Origin: Syngnathus acus
Taxonomy: Eukaryota > Chordata > Actinopteri > Syngnathiformes > Syngnathidae
DNA: 64,000 nucleotides
Direction of reading: 5' to 3'
Assembly (NCBI RefSeq): GCF_901709675.1
Contig: NC_051094.1
Coordinates: 17,026,501-17,090,500, forward strand
Below the pieces are notes generated by a model, which ran no database searches, was not told the origin of the DNA, and saw nothing but the letters and a program-made list of their open reading frames with translations. Positions 42,359 through 53,636 of the stretch are shown here, in pieces. Made by a program: the position numbers and the translations under genes. How positions within the stretch are numbered: position 1 is the first letter of the stretch; the number at the start of each line of letters is the position of its first letter.

Positions 42359-42873
42359 GGGTGTAACGATTCATCGATACACATCGATTAATCGATATAA
42401 TGCTCTACGATTTGTTGGCATCGATGCTAAACGTAAACATCGATCTATATCGCCCGTTTTTGACCTCGGACATTAGACGCGACTTTATTTTGAAATCCAG
42501 TTCATTGTTGCTTGCTTCCTCTTTCCGGGAGCAGTGCGCGGCGTGTTGTGTTGTGTTGTGAGCAGAGCAGGGCAGGCACGTGAAAGGGGAGCCGACAACT
42601 ACGCGGCTCCTGGGCTGGTGCTATGGCTAGTGTCCAAGAAGACGAGGAAATTCGCTCCCCTTTGGGCTTCAAGTCATTCGTTTGGAAGTACCTTGTTGAT
42701 TTTGCGTATGAATTGTTATAAATCAGGATATTGTTCTATATCGATCGTACAGCACTATATCGTGATGTATCGGGAATGAATCACAGCAGGCTTTAAGATA
42801 TCGGCAAATATCGTATCGTGTTTCTTTGTATCGATATGATATCGTATCGTGACAAAACCCGCGATTTACACCC

Positions 42874-42876
<3 letters not shown>
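42356..42876 (+). mobile_element. hAT-type MITE that keeps the start of its transposase
   Basis: The ends TAGGGGTGTAACGATTCATC and GCGATTTACACCCCTA are inverse. Inserted in TA repeats, so the 8-bp duplication cannot be distinguished. Many ATCG/TCGAT words lie near both ends. It encloses a 33-aa frame. Confidence 0.88.
42623..42721 (+). pseudogene. Start of a hAT (BED-finger) transposase
   Basis: MASVQEDEEIRSPLGFKSFV followed by WKY, then unrelated residues and TAA. Acidic start plus Phe-Lys-Ser-x-Val-Trp-Lys is how many fish hAT transposases enter their BED zinc finger. The deletion lies right after WKY. Confidence 0.6.
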
Positions 42877-42906
<30 letters not shown>

Positions 42907-42909
<3 letters not shown>

Positions 42910-43511
42910 GTATTGGCCCGAATATAAAACGGTGTTTTTTGCATTGAAATAAGACTGAAAAAGTGGGGGTCGTCTTACATTCGGGGTCTAGACATTATAC
43001 CCATTCACAACGCTGGATGGCGCCAGATATCTTCAAAGCGAATGCTGAACTTAACTCCCCAGGCCAAAGCGAACCCCTGTCACGAAGAATAAAAATAAAA
43101 ATAGCGGTAGCAGTTTGCATTATTTTATTGCAATTATTTTCCTAATTCAGATTTGTTTCAAGACTACAGTTAGACTTTGATGGTTAATGGAGTCATTGCA
43201 ATTTTGATGTTTTATCACAGTAGATTGGTTTCTTTACATTTCAAGAACCAGAGGCCATTCATTTACAAATGTGATTGCACTTTAGTTTACATATTCAGAT
43301 ATTAAGATGTGATAGTTTTTGCATGATTTGAATGAGGCAAAATAACATGCTTTTTCTCTCGAATATATTGTTATTATAATCATTTGTTTCAGATGTAATG
43401 TAATTATTTTCTGTATAAAAATTAAATTTGGTGTTCAAAAAGTATTTTTTCAAACTTGAGTCCTGGGGGTCGTCTTATAATCAGGGTCGTCTTATATTTG
43501 GGCCAATCCGG
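42907..43511 (-). mobile_element. 'AAGACGACC' MITE (family C), complete
   Basis: CCGTATTGGCCCGAATATAA at 42907 and its inverse TTATATTTGGGCCAATCCGG at 43511, TA on each side. GTCGTCTTAYA words occur near both ends. The interior is shared with 4275-4790 and 57000-57370. No ORF. Confidence 0.85.
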
Positions 43512-43540
43512 TATAAATGTGTATATGCATATACATACTG

Positions 43541-43683
<143 letters not shown>

Positions 43684-43765
43684 CGTATTTTCCAGACTAT
43701 ACGCCTCAGCTGACTGACTCAATTTGAATAAAATGTTTTGAATTCCGAACAAAATGTTACTGTTG
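43684..43765. mobile_element. Family B end fragment
   Basis: CCGTATTTTCCAGACTATAC and GCCTCAGCTGACTG: a family B-like terminus with no partner seen. Confidence 0.4.
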
Positions 43766-43924
43766 TTCGGAGTGCACCAATAACAGTGCACACAGCATGG
43801 TCCAGACAGAAAGACAGTGCGGATGGAAAATGTTCAAGCTCGAGCTGTGGCAAAACACATTGTGGTTAATAATGGGTGTGCGAATCGGTGGATGAGACTG
43901 TTAAGCACTTTGAGCACCATGCTG

Positions 43925-44410
43925 TGCAGTCAAATTTTAGACCAATTTCTAAGTTGCTTTTAATTTCTAAAATTCTGGAAAAGTGGCGCACACATGGTTA
44001 AAATTGTTCTCGGATGAACATAATGTCATGGAGGCAATCCAATCAGATGTCAAGATGATGCAAAGTACATAGTAAGCCCTGTGACATGTTTTTAATGATA
44101 TCCTTCCGGCAAAAAAACACTGGAGACTGTGTGTCTGGTTTTGTTGGATTGAACTGCAGCGTTCAATACAGTGGACCACAGTATTTTGCTGGGTCGTTTG
44201 CAGCATCAGGTTGGCATTCCTGGTAGCACGCATACAGTGGTTAAGCTATTATTTAGCTGGCAGGACCTTTTTTGTTAGCTTAGGTTACTTTGAGTCCCGC
44301 TCTGCCCATCTGTTGAATGGTGTTGCACAGGGTTATATTTCAGAGCCCTTGCTGTTTTCATTGTATTTGCTGCTCCTACAAAAACATGGTATTTCCTTCT
44401 ACTGTTATGA
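43925..44410 (+). pseudogene. Decayed L2-type LINE RT fragment
   Basis: With frameshifts it reads VLLDLTAAFNTVDHSILLGR-like residues near 44130-44200 and [16 protein letters not shown] near 44320. The catalytic part is corrupted. Confidence 0.7.
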
Positions 44411-44411
44411 C

Positions 44412-44498
44412 AGATCCATCCATCCATCCATCCATCCATCCATCCATCCATCCATCCATCCATCCATCCATCCATCCATCCATCCATCCATCCATCCA
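44412..44498. repeat. (CATC)n microsatellite = LINE tail
   Basis: About 21 units, followed by AACCTCTACCGCTTATCAGG, the 3' end of the RTE/Rex3-like LINE (minus strand) up to about 44560. The tail is the GATG-type tail of that LINE. Confidence 0.9.
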
Positions 44499-44565
44499 AC
44501 CTCTACCGCTTATCAGGGGTCAAGTCGCAGAGGCAGCAGCTTTAGGAGGGACACCCAGACCATGT
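44499..44565 (-). mobile_element. RTE/Rex3-like LINE 3' scrap
   Basis: AGTCGCAGAGGCAGCAGC, then TTTAGGAGGGACACCCAGAC, matches 31900-31940. Only about 65 bp. Confidence 0.75.
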
Positions 44566-47338
44566 CGTCAATTGTAGTAAAATATTGTCTAGCCTTCTCC
44601 ATGGCGTCCTTCTGTTTGACAGCCAACCTGTTGGGCCGTTTAGGTTGCAGGTTCTTCTCCAGCGTAGGTAGTGTCGTTCCTATTTTCCTACCCATTAGCA
44701 GTTCCGCAGGGCTGACCCTTGTGGAGGTGCACGGAGTCGACCAATAGGACATGAGTGCCAATAACGGGTCGTCCTGCTTAAGAATCCTCTTTGCCGTCTG
44801 GACATTCCTCTCCGCATGGCCATTACCTTGGGGGTGGTGAGGACTGGACGTGATGTGGACGAAGTCGAGCCGCTCAGCCAGCAGTCAAAATTCCATACTG
44901 GAAAATTGAGGTCCATTGTCACTGACCACCTCGTCCGGGATGCCAAATCGAGCAAAGGTAGCTTTCAGTCTGTGTATGATCTGCGCGGTTGTCGTCGTTG
45001 GCAGGTGCAGTATCTCCAGAATCCGGGAATAGTAGTCGGAGACCACAAGGTAGCTTCTTGTGTTGTACTTGTAGAGATCGAGACCAATCCTTTTCCATGG
45101 ACAACTTGGCAGCACTGTAGAAATAAGTGGCTCCTTGTTTTGGCTTCGTTTCATCTCCAGACATGTCTGGCATGACTCGACCATACTCTAGAGCTCCACA
45201 GAGAGTCCGGGCCACCACACTGATGCTTTGGCCCTATCGCTGCACTTTGTTAGCCCCTGATATCCTTCATGTATCTTCCGTAAGATCTCCGCATGCATTG
45301 TCATTGGAACTAAAATCCTTGTTCCTCTTATTAACAGTCCATCAAAGTCAAAGTCAAAGTCAAAGTCTGCTTTATTGTCAATTTCTTCACATGCCAAGAC
45401 ACAAAGAAATCGAAATTACGTTCCCACTATCCCACGGTGACAAGACATAGTACACAATATACATACAAGTAAACAACACAAAAAATAAAAACAAGAAGGC
45501 ACAAACAATGAATAAATAAGAGTGTTGAATAAATAATAAATAAACAAATAGCATAATAAATAAGAGGAGCAAAAATGGAGCAAGTGTGCATACAGTAGAC
45601 AGTCAGAATATAGCGCAAAAGTACAGGACGTTATGCAGCCGAGGGTGGAGGGGGGAGAGAGTTCAGGATCCTAACAGCCTGGAGTATGAAGCTGTTGGTG
45701 AGTCTGGTGGTGCGGGAGCGCAGGCTCCTGTACCTCTTCCCAGAGGGCAGAAGATCAAACAAAGAGTGAGCGGGGTGACTCACATCACTCACAATCGCGG
45801 CCGCCTTGCGGGTGAGACGGGAGGTGTAAATGTCCTTCAGGGAGGGGAGTGAAGCACCAATAATCTTACCAGCCGTGTTCACTATGCGCTGCAGGGCCTT
45901 CATGTTGTATTCAGTGCAGCTACCACCCCAAACAGCGATACAACTGGAGAGGACGCTCTCAATGGTGCCACGGTAGAATGTAGTCATGACGGCCGGAGGA
46001 GCACTTGCTCGCCTGAGTTTCCGCAGGAAGTACAGGCGGCGCTGAGCTTTCTTCGCCAGTGATGCGGTGTTGGTGGACCAGGAGAGATCCTCACTGATGT
46101 GCACCCCCAGGAATCTGGTGCTGCTCACTCTCTCCACCACAGCACCGTCGATGGTCACCGGCAGGTGTTGGGTGTGACCCTTCCGGAAGTCAACAACAAT
46201 CTCCTTGGTCTTGTTGACGTTCAGCAGGAGGTTGTTGTCCCTGCACCACGCGGTCAGAAGGTCAACCTCCAGCTTCTGATAGCTCGTTTTTCACTTTTCC
46301 ATAGTTTTTAATATTTAGCTGATGTTTGCTGTCGTACTCCGGCCAGCCTGACCTGATGGATTTAGCGACCTCCTGTAGTTCACTGTCAGTTGCTGTTGCC
46401 ATTCTGATGCTCTCTATCTTTGCAGGCGATGCTGGGACTCCACGCAGCACTGTGGCTACGTAGCAGGCCACATCTCCGTGTTTGTCCGCTTCGTTCATTA
46501 CCTGTGTTTGACGGCTGCGAGACAGGGTGTCTGTCACAATGAGGGTCTTCCCAGGTACATATTCCGCCTTAGCATTGTATCTCAGGAGTTTCATCAATAA
46601 GCGCTGGCACCTCACAGGAACAAAATGTCTAAGCTTCGGCTGTTGACAAGTGGCTTGTGGTCTGTCTCGAGCCTAAACTGGTCCAAGCCACAGAGGTATT
46701 TATCAAATTTCTCACACGACCATACGCCGGCCAGACACTCCTTCTCAATCTGCGCGTAGTGCGTTTCTGCCTCTGTGAGACGCCTCGAGCAGTACGCAAC
46801 AGGCTTCCATTCTTTTCCATGGAGCTGGAGGAGCACACACCCCAGACCGTAGCTGCTCGCATCGGCTGACACAGCAGTGGGCTTGGCAACATCATAGAAT
46901 GCGAGAACTGGTGCAGTTGTTAACATCTCCTTGATGCTCTGGAAAGTGTTCTTATTCTTAAGGAGCTCGTAAAGTGGCTGTCCCTTTGTGGATAGGATAC
47001 GGACATATCTTCCAAGATCGTTCACCATGCCAAGGACTTTCTTCAGCTCATGTACATTTTCAGGTGGTGCTAGTTGGCAGATGTCTTCCACTTTTTCCGG
47101 GTCGGGCATAACTCCTGGCTTGTCAATGAGATGTCCCAGAAAGCGTAGCTGGCTCTGTCTGAACGAGCATTTGTCTCTGTGCCTTGACATGCCTAAGGAC
47201 CTTTTCCAGTATCTCATCGTGTTCCTTCAATGTAATTCCATAAACAAGAATGTCATCCATGAAAACTTCCACACCGTCCAGCCCCTGCAGAGCCTCTAAC
47301 ATTTTTCGTTGGAAGATCTCAGGTGCGCTGGAAATAGG
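44566..47338 (-). mobile_element. Ty3/gypsy pol region, no LTR seen, split by a LINE
   Basis: Minus strand order RT end, RNase H, then integrase. The pieces before 46279 and after 45338 join in sense (KVKNELSE then DGLLIRGTR), showing that the LINE inserted into an existing gypsy copy. No gag, protease or LTR is visible in the window. Confidence 0.9.
44566..47338 (-). pseudogene. pol: Gypsy pol: RT, RNase H, integrase (frameshifted)
   Basis: RT end at 47338-47123 (SAPEIFQRKMLEALQGLDGV, FMDDILVYG with the catalytic Asp pair). RT thumb and RNase H at 47217-46612 ([51 protein letters not shown]). RNase H end at 46615-46280 (RYNAKAEYVPGKTLIVTDTL). Integrase zinc domain near 45340-45190 (ILRKIHEGYQGLTKCSDRAK). 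Core at 45184-44885 (WKRIGLDLYKYNTRSYLVVS, VSDNGPQFSS) and the end near 44860-44566 ([25 protein letters not shown]). Frames change at least three times and a LINE interrupts it, so it is inactive. Confidence 0.9.
45338..46279 (-). mobile_element. 5'-truncated Rex1-like LINE inside gypsy pol
   Basis: Minus strand frame from about 46279 to 45631 (LLTAWCRDNNLLLNVNKTKE, RFLGVHISEDLSWSTNTASL, LLPSGKRYRSLRSRTTRL), ending PPPSAA, stop. Then a 3' UTR with a repeated GACTTT tail at 45338-45366. Only the C-terminal half is present; this piece is open for over 170 codons. Confidence 0.9.
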
Positions 47339-48970
47339 AGGTTGGTCCCGATGATCTTTTCTGCAGTCCTGATTGTCCGTTGCAGTCTGTGCTTGTCTTG
47401 TTTGGTGGCAGATCCAAACCAGACAGTGATGGAGGTGCAGAGGATAGACTGGATGATGGCAGTATAGAAGGTCTTCAGCAGCTCCTGTGGCAGGTTGAAC
47501 TTCCTGAGCTGTCTCAGAAAGTACAGCCTCTGCTGGGCCTTCTTCCGGACAGAGTCTATGTGGCTGGTCCATTTCAGGTTTCGAGAGATTGTGGATCCCA
47601 GGAACTTGAAGGCGTCTGTGGAGAGAATAGTATTACTGTGGATAGTGAGGGGTGGAAGTGGTGAAGGGTCTCTCCTGAAGTCCACTGTCATCTCCACGGT
47701 CTTGAGCGGGTTCAGCTCCAGGTGGTTTTGGCTGCACCAGTGAACCAGCTGCTCTACCTCCTGTCTGTACGCAGTCTCGTCACCGTCCCGGATCAGTCCG
47801 ATGAGAGTGGTGTCGTCCGCATACTTCAGGAGCTTCACAGAAGAGTCGCCTGAGGAGCAATCGTTAGTGTAGAGAGAGAAGAGCAGTGGGGAGAGGACGC
47901 ACCCCTGGGGGGCGCCAGTATTGGTGGTCCAGGTGTCGGATGTGATAGTCCCCAGCCTCACATGCTGCCTCCTGTTGGTCAGGAAGCTGGTGATCCACTG
48001 ACAGGTGGAGTCAGGCACCGTGAACTGGATGAGCTTCTGGTGGAGGATGTCAGGAGCGATGGTATTGAACGCCGAGCTGAAGTCCACAAACAGGATCCTG
48101 GTGTACGTCCCTGGGGTGTCCAGGTGGTGCAGGATGTAGTGCAGCCCCATGTTGACCGCATCTTCCACTGACCTGTTTGCCTGGTAGGCAAACTGCAGGG
48201 GGTCGAGCAGGGGGCCCTTGATGACCTTCAGGTGGTTCAACACTAACCTCTCAAAGGATTTCATGACCACAGATGTCAGGGCGACAGGTCTATAGTCATT
48301 CAAACCTGTGATGGTGGGCTTCTTGGCCACCGGTACGATGATGGAGCTCTTGAAGCACGAGCGGACCTCACACAGCTCTAGGGAAAGTTTGAAGAGCTGT
48401 GCAAAGGTGGGTGCCATTTGTTCAGCACAGACTTTCAGGCAGGAGGGTGACACGCTGTCTGGGCCTGGTGCCTTCCTGAACTTTTGTCGCCGGAACATCT
48501 AACACACCTCCTCCTCACGAATGTGAAGTGCGGGCGCAGCTTCTGTAAGAGAGAGAGTAAGTGATAACGATCATGGAGGTGTGGACAGGGGAGTTGTTTG
48601 GGGAGGTGTGTATGGTGTGTATGTCGATTGTGATGCAGGAGGTCCTGTTGTGTGGGTGGACCGTTCAAACCTGCAGTAAAACCTGTTTACCTGGTTTGCA
48701 AGCCTTGGGTTCTCCACAGGACAGGGGGTTTCTTGTAGACCGTGATGCTCTGCAGACCTTTCCACACTGTCGAGGGATCAGGATTGGCAGAGAGGTGTCT
48801 CTCCAGGCTCTCCCCATAACACCTCTTGGCTTTCGTGATCTCTCGGTTCAGTGTGTTCCTGGTCTGCCTGAACAGGTCTCGGTCCCCACTCCTGTAGGCC
48901 TCCTCCTTGGTGCAAACCAAGGTTTGTCATCGTTGCACGTGCAGAAGGTCTTAGTCCTCACAAAAGCTGA
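47338..48970 (-). pseudogene. Rex1-like LINE: linker and RT, 3' end missing
   Basis: Minus strand: linker 48920-48690 (RSGDRDLFRQTRNTLNREIT, NPDPSTVWKGLQSIT), a broken piece to 48500, then an open RT frame 48498 to about 47340 ([91 protein letters not shown]). At 47338 it runs straight into gypsy RT with no LINE tail, so the join arose by deletion or recombination, not ordinary insertion. Confidence 0.9.
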
Positions 48971-49012
48971 TATATGATGTGACAGTATCGGTGAGTTCTT
49001 GCAGGTCTATAT

Positions 49013-49024
49013 TAATATATATAG

Positions 49025-49056
<32 letters not shown>

Positions 49057-49106
49057 CGTATATATACGTATATATATATATATACTTATATATATATATT
49101 TATATA

Positions 49107-49150
<44 letters not shown>
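49013..49150. repeat. (TA)n microsatellite
   Basis: TA runs with TACGTA and TTTA interruptions; the target of the next MITE. Confidence 0.93.
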
Positions 49151-49152
<2 letters not shown>

Positions 49153-49406
49153 GTATTTTTCGGACTAAAAGTCGCTCGGAATATAGGTCGCATTAGCCAT
49201 AAAATGCACAATAACGTGAAAAAAACATATATAAGTCACTCCGGAGTATAAGTCGCATTTTGGAGGAAATTTATTCGACAAAATCCAACACCAAGAACAG
49301 ACATGAACGCGCAACAACAGGCTAAACGATAGGTATGCTAATGTGACATAAACACAGACGACGAGCTGAGAACGGGCCTGACGCAACATTCAGAGTTATT
49401 CAAATA

Positions 49407-50198
49407 CCGTTTTTTCCCATGTATAATGCGCAAAATTTAACTAATTTATTGTCCTAAAATCTGGGGTGCGCATTATACATGGGTACAATTTTTTTTTTTT
49501 TTTTAAGAAAATCTCCCTCGAAATAAAACTTGAAATCACCTTTCTTCTTGTTTGTTGTCAATCGCGCATCGCATTCAGCCATCCTGCCCAACACAGTCAG
49601 TAAAATTCATAATTGACGACACATCGTTTGATGCGATGGTGCAATCCTTGATGGTGTGTTATTGTCAAATATTGTTTGTTTTTTAATCTCCATCGCAAAC
49701 CGGATATCATACGGAGGCCGCCATTACAGATGCGCAGAACGGATGCGCAAGACACGTCAGCTATATAATAAAGAGCGAGAGTTCAGTTCTAAACCTAAAT
49801 GCGTATTACAGGTAATATTTTATTTCACAACACTTTGCCTTGTTCCTTTCGTCTCTGCTGTTCACTTCAAACACGCTCCATACGAACACAATGCTCTCGT
49901 ATCAGACGCTTGCTCGATGACCTGCTCGTTTGCTGTCACAATGTACCCTACACAAATCCGAAACATTTCTCCGCTATCGAGTTTGCTAGCGCATGTGCAG
50001 TGATACTGACCGGCAAATAACATCCGGTTGTTCCCAAAGATGATCTTTTTTCTGAAATAATTTTACGTTTACGGACTTAAGTAGGAGTCAAAATTTGGGT
50101 GCATATTATACATGGGTACAGGCTTTTTTCCAGCATCGACATGCCATTCTTAGGGTGCGTATTATACATGGGGGCGCATTATACATGGAAAAAAACGG
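49407..50198. mobile_element. MITE with 'TATAATGCGC' repeats (family E), 792 bp
   Basis: The left end CCGTTTTTTCCCATGTATAA and right end TTATACATGGAAAAAAACGG are inverse, with TA duplicated at 49405-49406 and 50199-50200. The pre-insertion sequence is TTATTCAAATAACTATT, as in the family A copy at 4965. Words like GCGCATTATACATGG repeat near both ends. ORFs inside are not recognised. Confidence 0.93.
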
Positions 50199-50689
50199 TA
50201 ACTATTACATAAATGACACGTTTATAAAACCATCTGTGTCACTCCAATTCATTAAATAGACCGATCGTCCTTTATGTCAACAATGGGTGCGCGCCGCTGA
50301 CGGCGCTTGCACTTCAAAATATTCCACAGGCCCATATAACGATATATGAATTATATATCAAATAACTATTATATAAGCAATAATATTATCAAACCATCTG
50401 TGCCACTCCAAATCATTAAATCCATCGATCAAATTCCTCGTCCTTTGTCAACAAGGCCGCGCGTGCGCCCTGACGTCAGCCTCGTCGTTATTCCACAGAT
50501 CTAGTATATAACTATATTGTAGCGTTAACTAAGTACAAGGAAAGACGTGGGTTTGGTAAACGGCTCTTTATTTAACAAAACAAGAGTTCAACGAGCCAAC
50601 AACTACTGAACTGTAACGATAAAAACATATACAAGTTGCTACACGAAATAAAATATATCAAATAACTATAACTTAAATAGACTTCCAGG

Positions 50690-50910
50690 CGTGTGGCGGC
50701 GTGGACTTCCATCCCCGGAGGTGGCACTTCCAGCCACGGAGGTGGAAGAGAGCTCCATAGAATAGGACCGGGCGTGCGTAAAAGCCATGTCCGAGCCCCA
50801 TCCACCGTCCCCGGACAGCCACCCGGCCGAGCACTGGCCCCCGACTTCCATCCACGGAGGTGAAAGAGAGCTCCGTAGAGTAGGACCGGGCGTGCATAAA
50901 AGCCATAATA
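50690..50910. repeat. 118-bp GC-rich tandem repeat, about two copies
   Basis: Same unit as 8990-9285 (CCGAGCCCCATCCACCGTCC, TAGGACCGGGCGTG), in the same place within family A. Confidence 0.88.
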
Positions 50911-51069
50911 GTTTTTCAAACCTTCTGTGTCACTCCAAATCATTAAATCCTTCAAACTCTTCGTCCTCCGTGTCACTTACAAACAAAGCCGCTAATGATG
51001 CCGGTAGTGCATGGGGCCCTTCGTCATCTTCGTCGTCCCGTGATCGAATCTTTGTCCTTTATGTAAACA

Positions 51070-51117
51070 ACCGCCGCGCCGCGCGGCGCGGCGCGGTGCG
51101 GTGCGGCGCGGCGCCGC
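51070..51117. repeat. GCGGC/GCGGT simple repeat
   Basis: CCGCGCCGCGCGGCGCGGCG, then GGTGCGGTGCGG, inside family A at the place where other copies have only one CGCCGCG. Confidence 0.85.
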
Positions 51118-51303
51118 TGACATCACTTGAAATTCAAATTACAGTAATCCCTTGCTACATCGCTCTTCGTTTATCGCGGTTTCACTTTTTTATTTTTTTA
51201 TTTTGAAAATTTATGAAAGAATTCACACATAAGTCGCTCCTCAGTATAAGTCGCCCCCCCACCCAAACTATGAAAAAAACGCGATTCATAGTCCGAAAAA
51301 TAC

Positions 51304-51305
<2 letters not shown>

Positions 51306-51348
<43 letters not shown>

Positions 51349-51421
51349 TTTCTAAAATAAAAAATTTAATGAGGGTGCGCCTTATAATCCGGTGCGCCTT
51401 GTAGTGCAAAAAATACGGTAA
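51306..51421. mobile_element. (TA)n plus family B right end
   Basis: TA run to 51345. Then TGCGCCTTATAATCCGGTGC and TAGTGCAAAAAATACGGTA, a family B terminus directly against the next family A element. Confidence 0.7.
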
Positions 51422-52019
51422 ATTGCACAAGCCATGAAATGCATAATAAAGAAGATAAATACTTATTTATATAAGTCGCACCGGGGTATAAGTCGCATTT
51501 TGGAGGGAAATTTATTTTGTAAAATCCAACACCAAGAACCGACTTGTCATCTTGAAAGGCAATTTAAATTGAAATCATGATAAACAACAACAGGCTAAAC
51601 GGTACGGTTTGATAACGTTACATAAACACAAACAAGGAACTGAGAACGTGCCTGACGTAACATATTAAGAGTTATTCAAATGACTATAGCATAAATAACA
51701 TGCTAAGAAGTTTATCGAACAATCCGTGTCACTCCAAATCATTCTGACGAAACCTTCATCCTCGGTGTCACTTATAAACAACTCTGCTAACTCCGGAAGT
51801 ACAAGATGCAGCGCTTCCTCTTCTACGTCGCTTACGTCAGACTCATCGTCAGCTTTAGTTCCAAGTATTCCACAGGCCTAGAGCGCCCTCTTGCGGTTTA
51901 GTGTGACAATAACATGTGAAATGATATAATGATATGATTTCACACATAAGTCGCTCCTGAGTATAAGTCACACCCCCAGCCAAACTAAAAAAAAACTGCG
52001 ACTTATAGTCTGTAAAATA
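51422..52019. mobile_element. 'ATAAGTCGC' MITE (family A), compact copy
   Basis: Starts near ATTGCACAAGCCATGAAATG with ATATAAGTCGCACC words and ends CTGCGACTTATAGTC, then AAAATAC. About 600 bp, one internal unit, no insertions; useful as the reference form of the family. Confidence 0.82.
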
Positions 52020-52021
52020 CC

Positions 52022-52416
52022 AACGAAAGGTATATATCGAATTAGAGATAAGTTTGAAGCAAGCCACAGACTTTCTTAGACTTCGCTGAAACGTTTCAAG
52101 GACTCTTTCTTCCTTTGTAGGACTTGTCGATGTACATGGTCTTCCGGAATGCTTTTTGGAGACGTTTTGAACAGTTCCATCAGCTTCAAATTTATCTCTA
52201 ATTTGCGTGATGGTAACTCGTGTTGGTGGTTCTCTGTGAAACATCCTCCTAAATTGTCTTTGCACTTCTACTGCGTTTTCATGCTGCCAGTAACATTTTA
52301 GTATGAATTTCCTTTCTTCTAAAGTTTAGTCTGGCTGCCATCATTTGGATCGATGGGTTTAATCTGAAAAAAAAACTGCTAAAAGGTGTATACATCTTTT
52401 TGGGGCACCCTGTATA
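52022..52416 (-). mobile_element. Mariner-like transposon fragment
   Basis: Minus strand: terminus GGGTGCCCCAAAAAGATGTA at 52416, then a transposase start with a broken frame. The clean part is VQRQFRRMFHREPPTRVTIT, QIRDKFEADGTVQNV, SGRPCTSTSPTKEERVLE. This is the helix-turn-helix part of a mariner-like transposase; the catalytic half is absent. Confidence 0.78.
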
Positions 52417-53054
52417 TACAGTATGGGATCAATTATTTGCAGCCATAACTACCTTTTGTATACTGTGTATACATTACAAAAAATGTTTATTGAAATTTTC
52501 CAGAATAAAATGGACACAAATCTTTACCTGTGAAAAATAAATCCAAGTGGTGCTTTAAGACAGTTACAGTTGTCCTGAGTTATAATACATTGTAAGTGAA
52601 ACATTTGAAACATTGAAAAGTTAAAAACACAAAATCATTTAATTTCTCAAAGCATTTCCTCACTGACAGCCGTGATGATCTCTCGCCAAAGAGATGTAAG
52701 TTTGCGGGAAAAGTTTTGGGGCTGCCGGTGACTAAGCAGTTGACAAGTTTGATCTGATGGAGTCCTCCCGTAATTGGCGGTGCTTCCCAATGGCAGACTC
52801 TTCACTGTGTGCTCGACGCTCTATGGTAATCCTGTAATTTTTCCTGCGAAAGAGTAAATCTTATTACAAGACATGTTGCTACAATCAAATTGTCAAAAAA
52901 TTTACTTACTTGCTTTTAGGGATGCCCAGTCTTGTACCTGAACGCGTTTAATGAACACAAGTTTATGAACTCATTCATAGTTTGAACGACTGTGAACGGA
53001 AGCAGCGCTTGTTTGTTTTGTGAACGGTCATTCTGGAGCCAATCAATGGTTTTG
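52417..53054. other. Intergenic, nothing recognised
   Basis: AT-rich. ACGCGTTTAATGAACACAAG near 52944 may be an old repeat, but I cannot name it. Confidence 0.5.
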
Positions 53055-53290
53055 AAGGGCAGTTCATTCATCATCTGTACCGCTTGTCCCCACGAGGGTC
53101 GCAGGCGTGCTGGAGCCTATCCCAGCCGTCATCAAGCAGTAGGCGGGGAACAGCCTGAACTGGTTGCCAGCCAATCGCAGGGCACACAAAGACAAACAAC
53201 CTTCCGTACTCACACTCACGGTCAATTTGGAGTGCTCAATCGGGCTACCAAGCATGTTTTTGGAATGCGTGAGGAAACTGGAGTGATTTT
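53055..53290 (-). mobile_element. SINE family 2, truncated
   Basis: Minus strand: TCACGCATTCCAAAAACATG, GAGCACTCCAAATTGACC, GCCAGCCAATCGCAGGGCAC (inverse), GGGATAGGCTCCAGCACGCC. The tRNA head is missing. Confidence 0.85.
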
Positions 53291-53636
53291 CTTTTCTTAT
53301 ACTTTAAAATAAAACCCACTAAACACAGTGTAAATGAGGCTTAAATAGGTGTGTGGGGGGGTTAGATTTGGCAACCCTGTTCACAAGTGGTAAGAAAGCG
53401 TGAAAGGAGGAGCGAAGAAAGCGTAATGGCAGTTCAGTCGATCTAAACTCAGTTGCGCAACTCGCAGCCCGACTCGCTCTTTCTTGTCAAATGGTCACGA
53501 TAAGGTATCATCCTATGAGAGCATTCAAGAAATTTAAAAGTTGTAGGGCTCTCAATGGCGTTGAACCACAAATTACTCTTAGATTGTTTTTTTGACGTTT
53601 TAGTAATTTATTTGGGGTTTGTGTGTGTATATACAG
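53291..53636. other. Intergenic, nothing recognised
   Basis: No supported feature. Confidence 0.5.

Larger units (their letters stand above)
49152..51305. mobile_element. 'ATAAGTCGC' MITE (family A), expanded, with MITE E inside
   Basis: The left end CCGTATTTTTCGGACTAAAA and right end CATAGTCCGAAAAATACGG are inverse. Inserted in TA repeats. Interior: family E (49407-50198), tandem units near 50236 and 50405, TGACGTCA at 50471-50478, 118-bp repeats, and a short CAGTAATCCCTTGC repeat end at 51139. Confidence 0.88.

Noticed and set aside
44566-47338. Endogenous retrovirus with env
   Set aside because: Only pol-type domains are visible; no env-like or gag-like frame or LTR around it.
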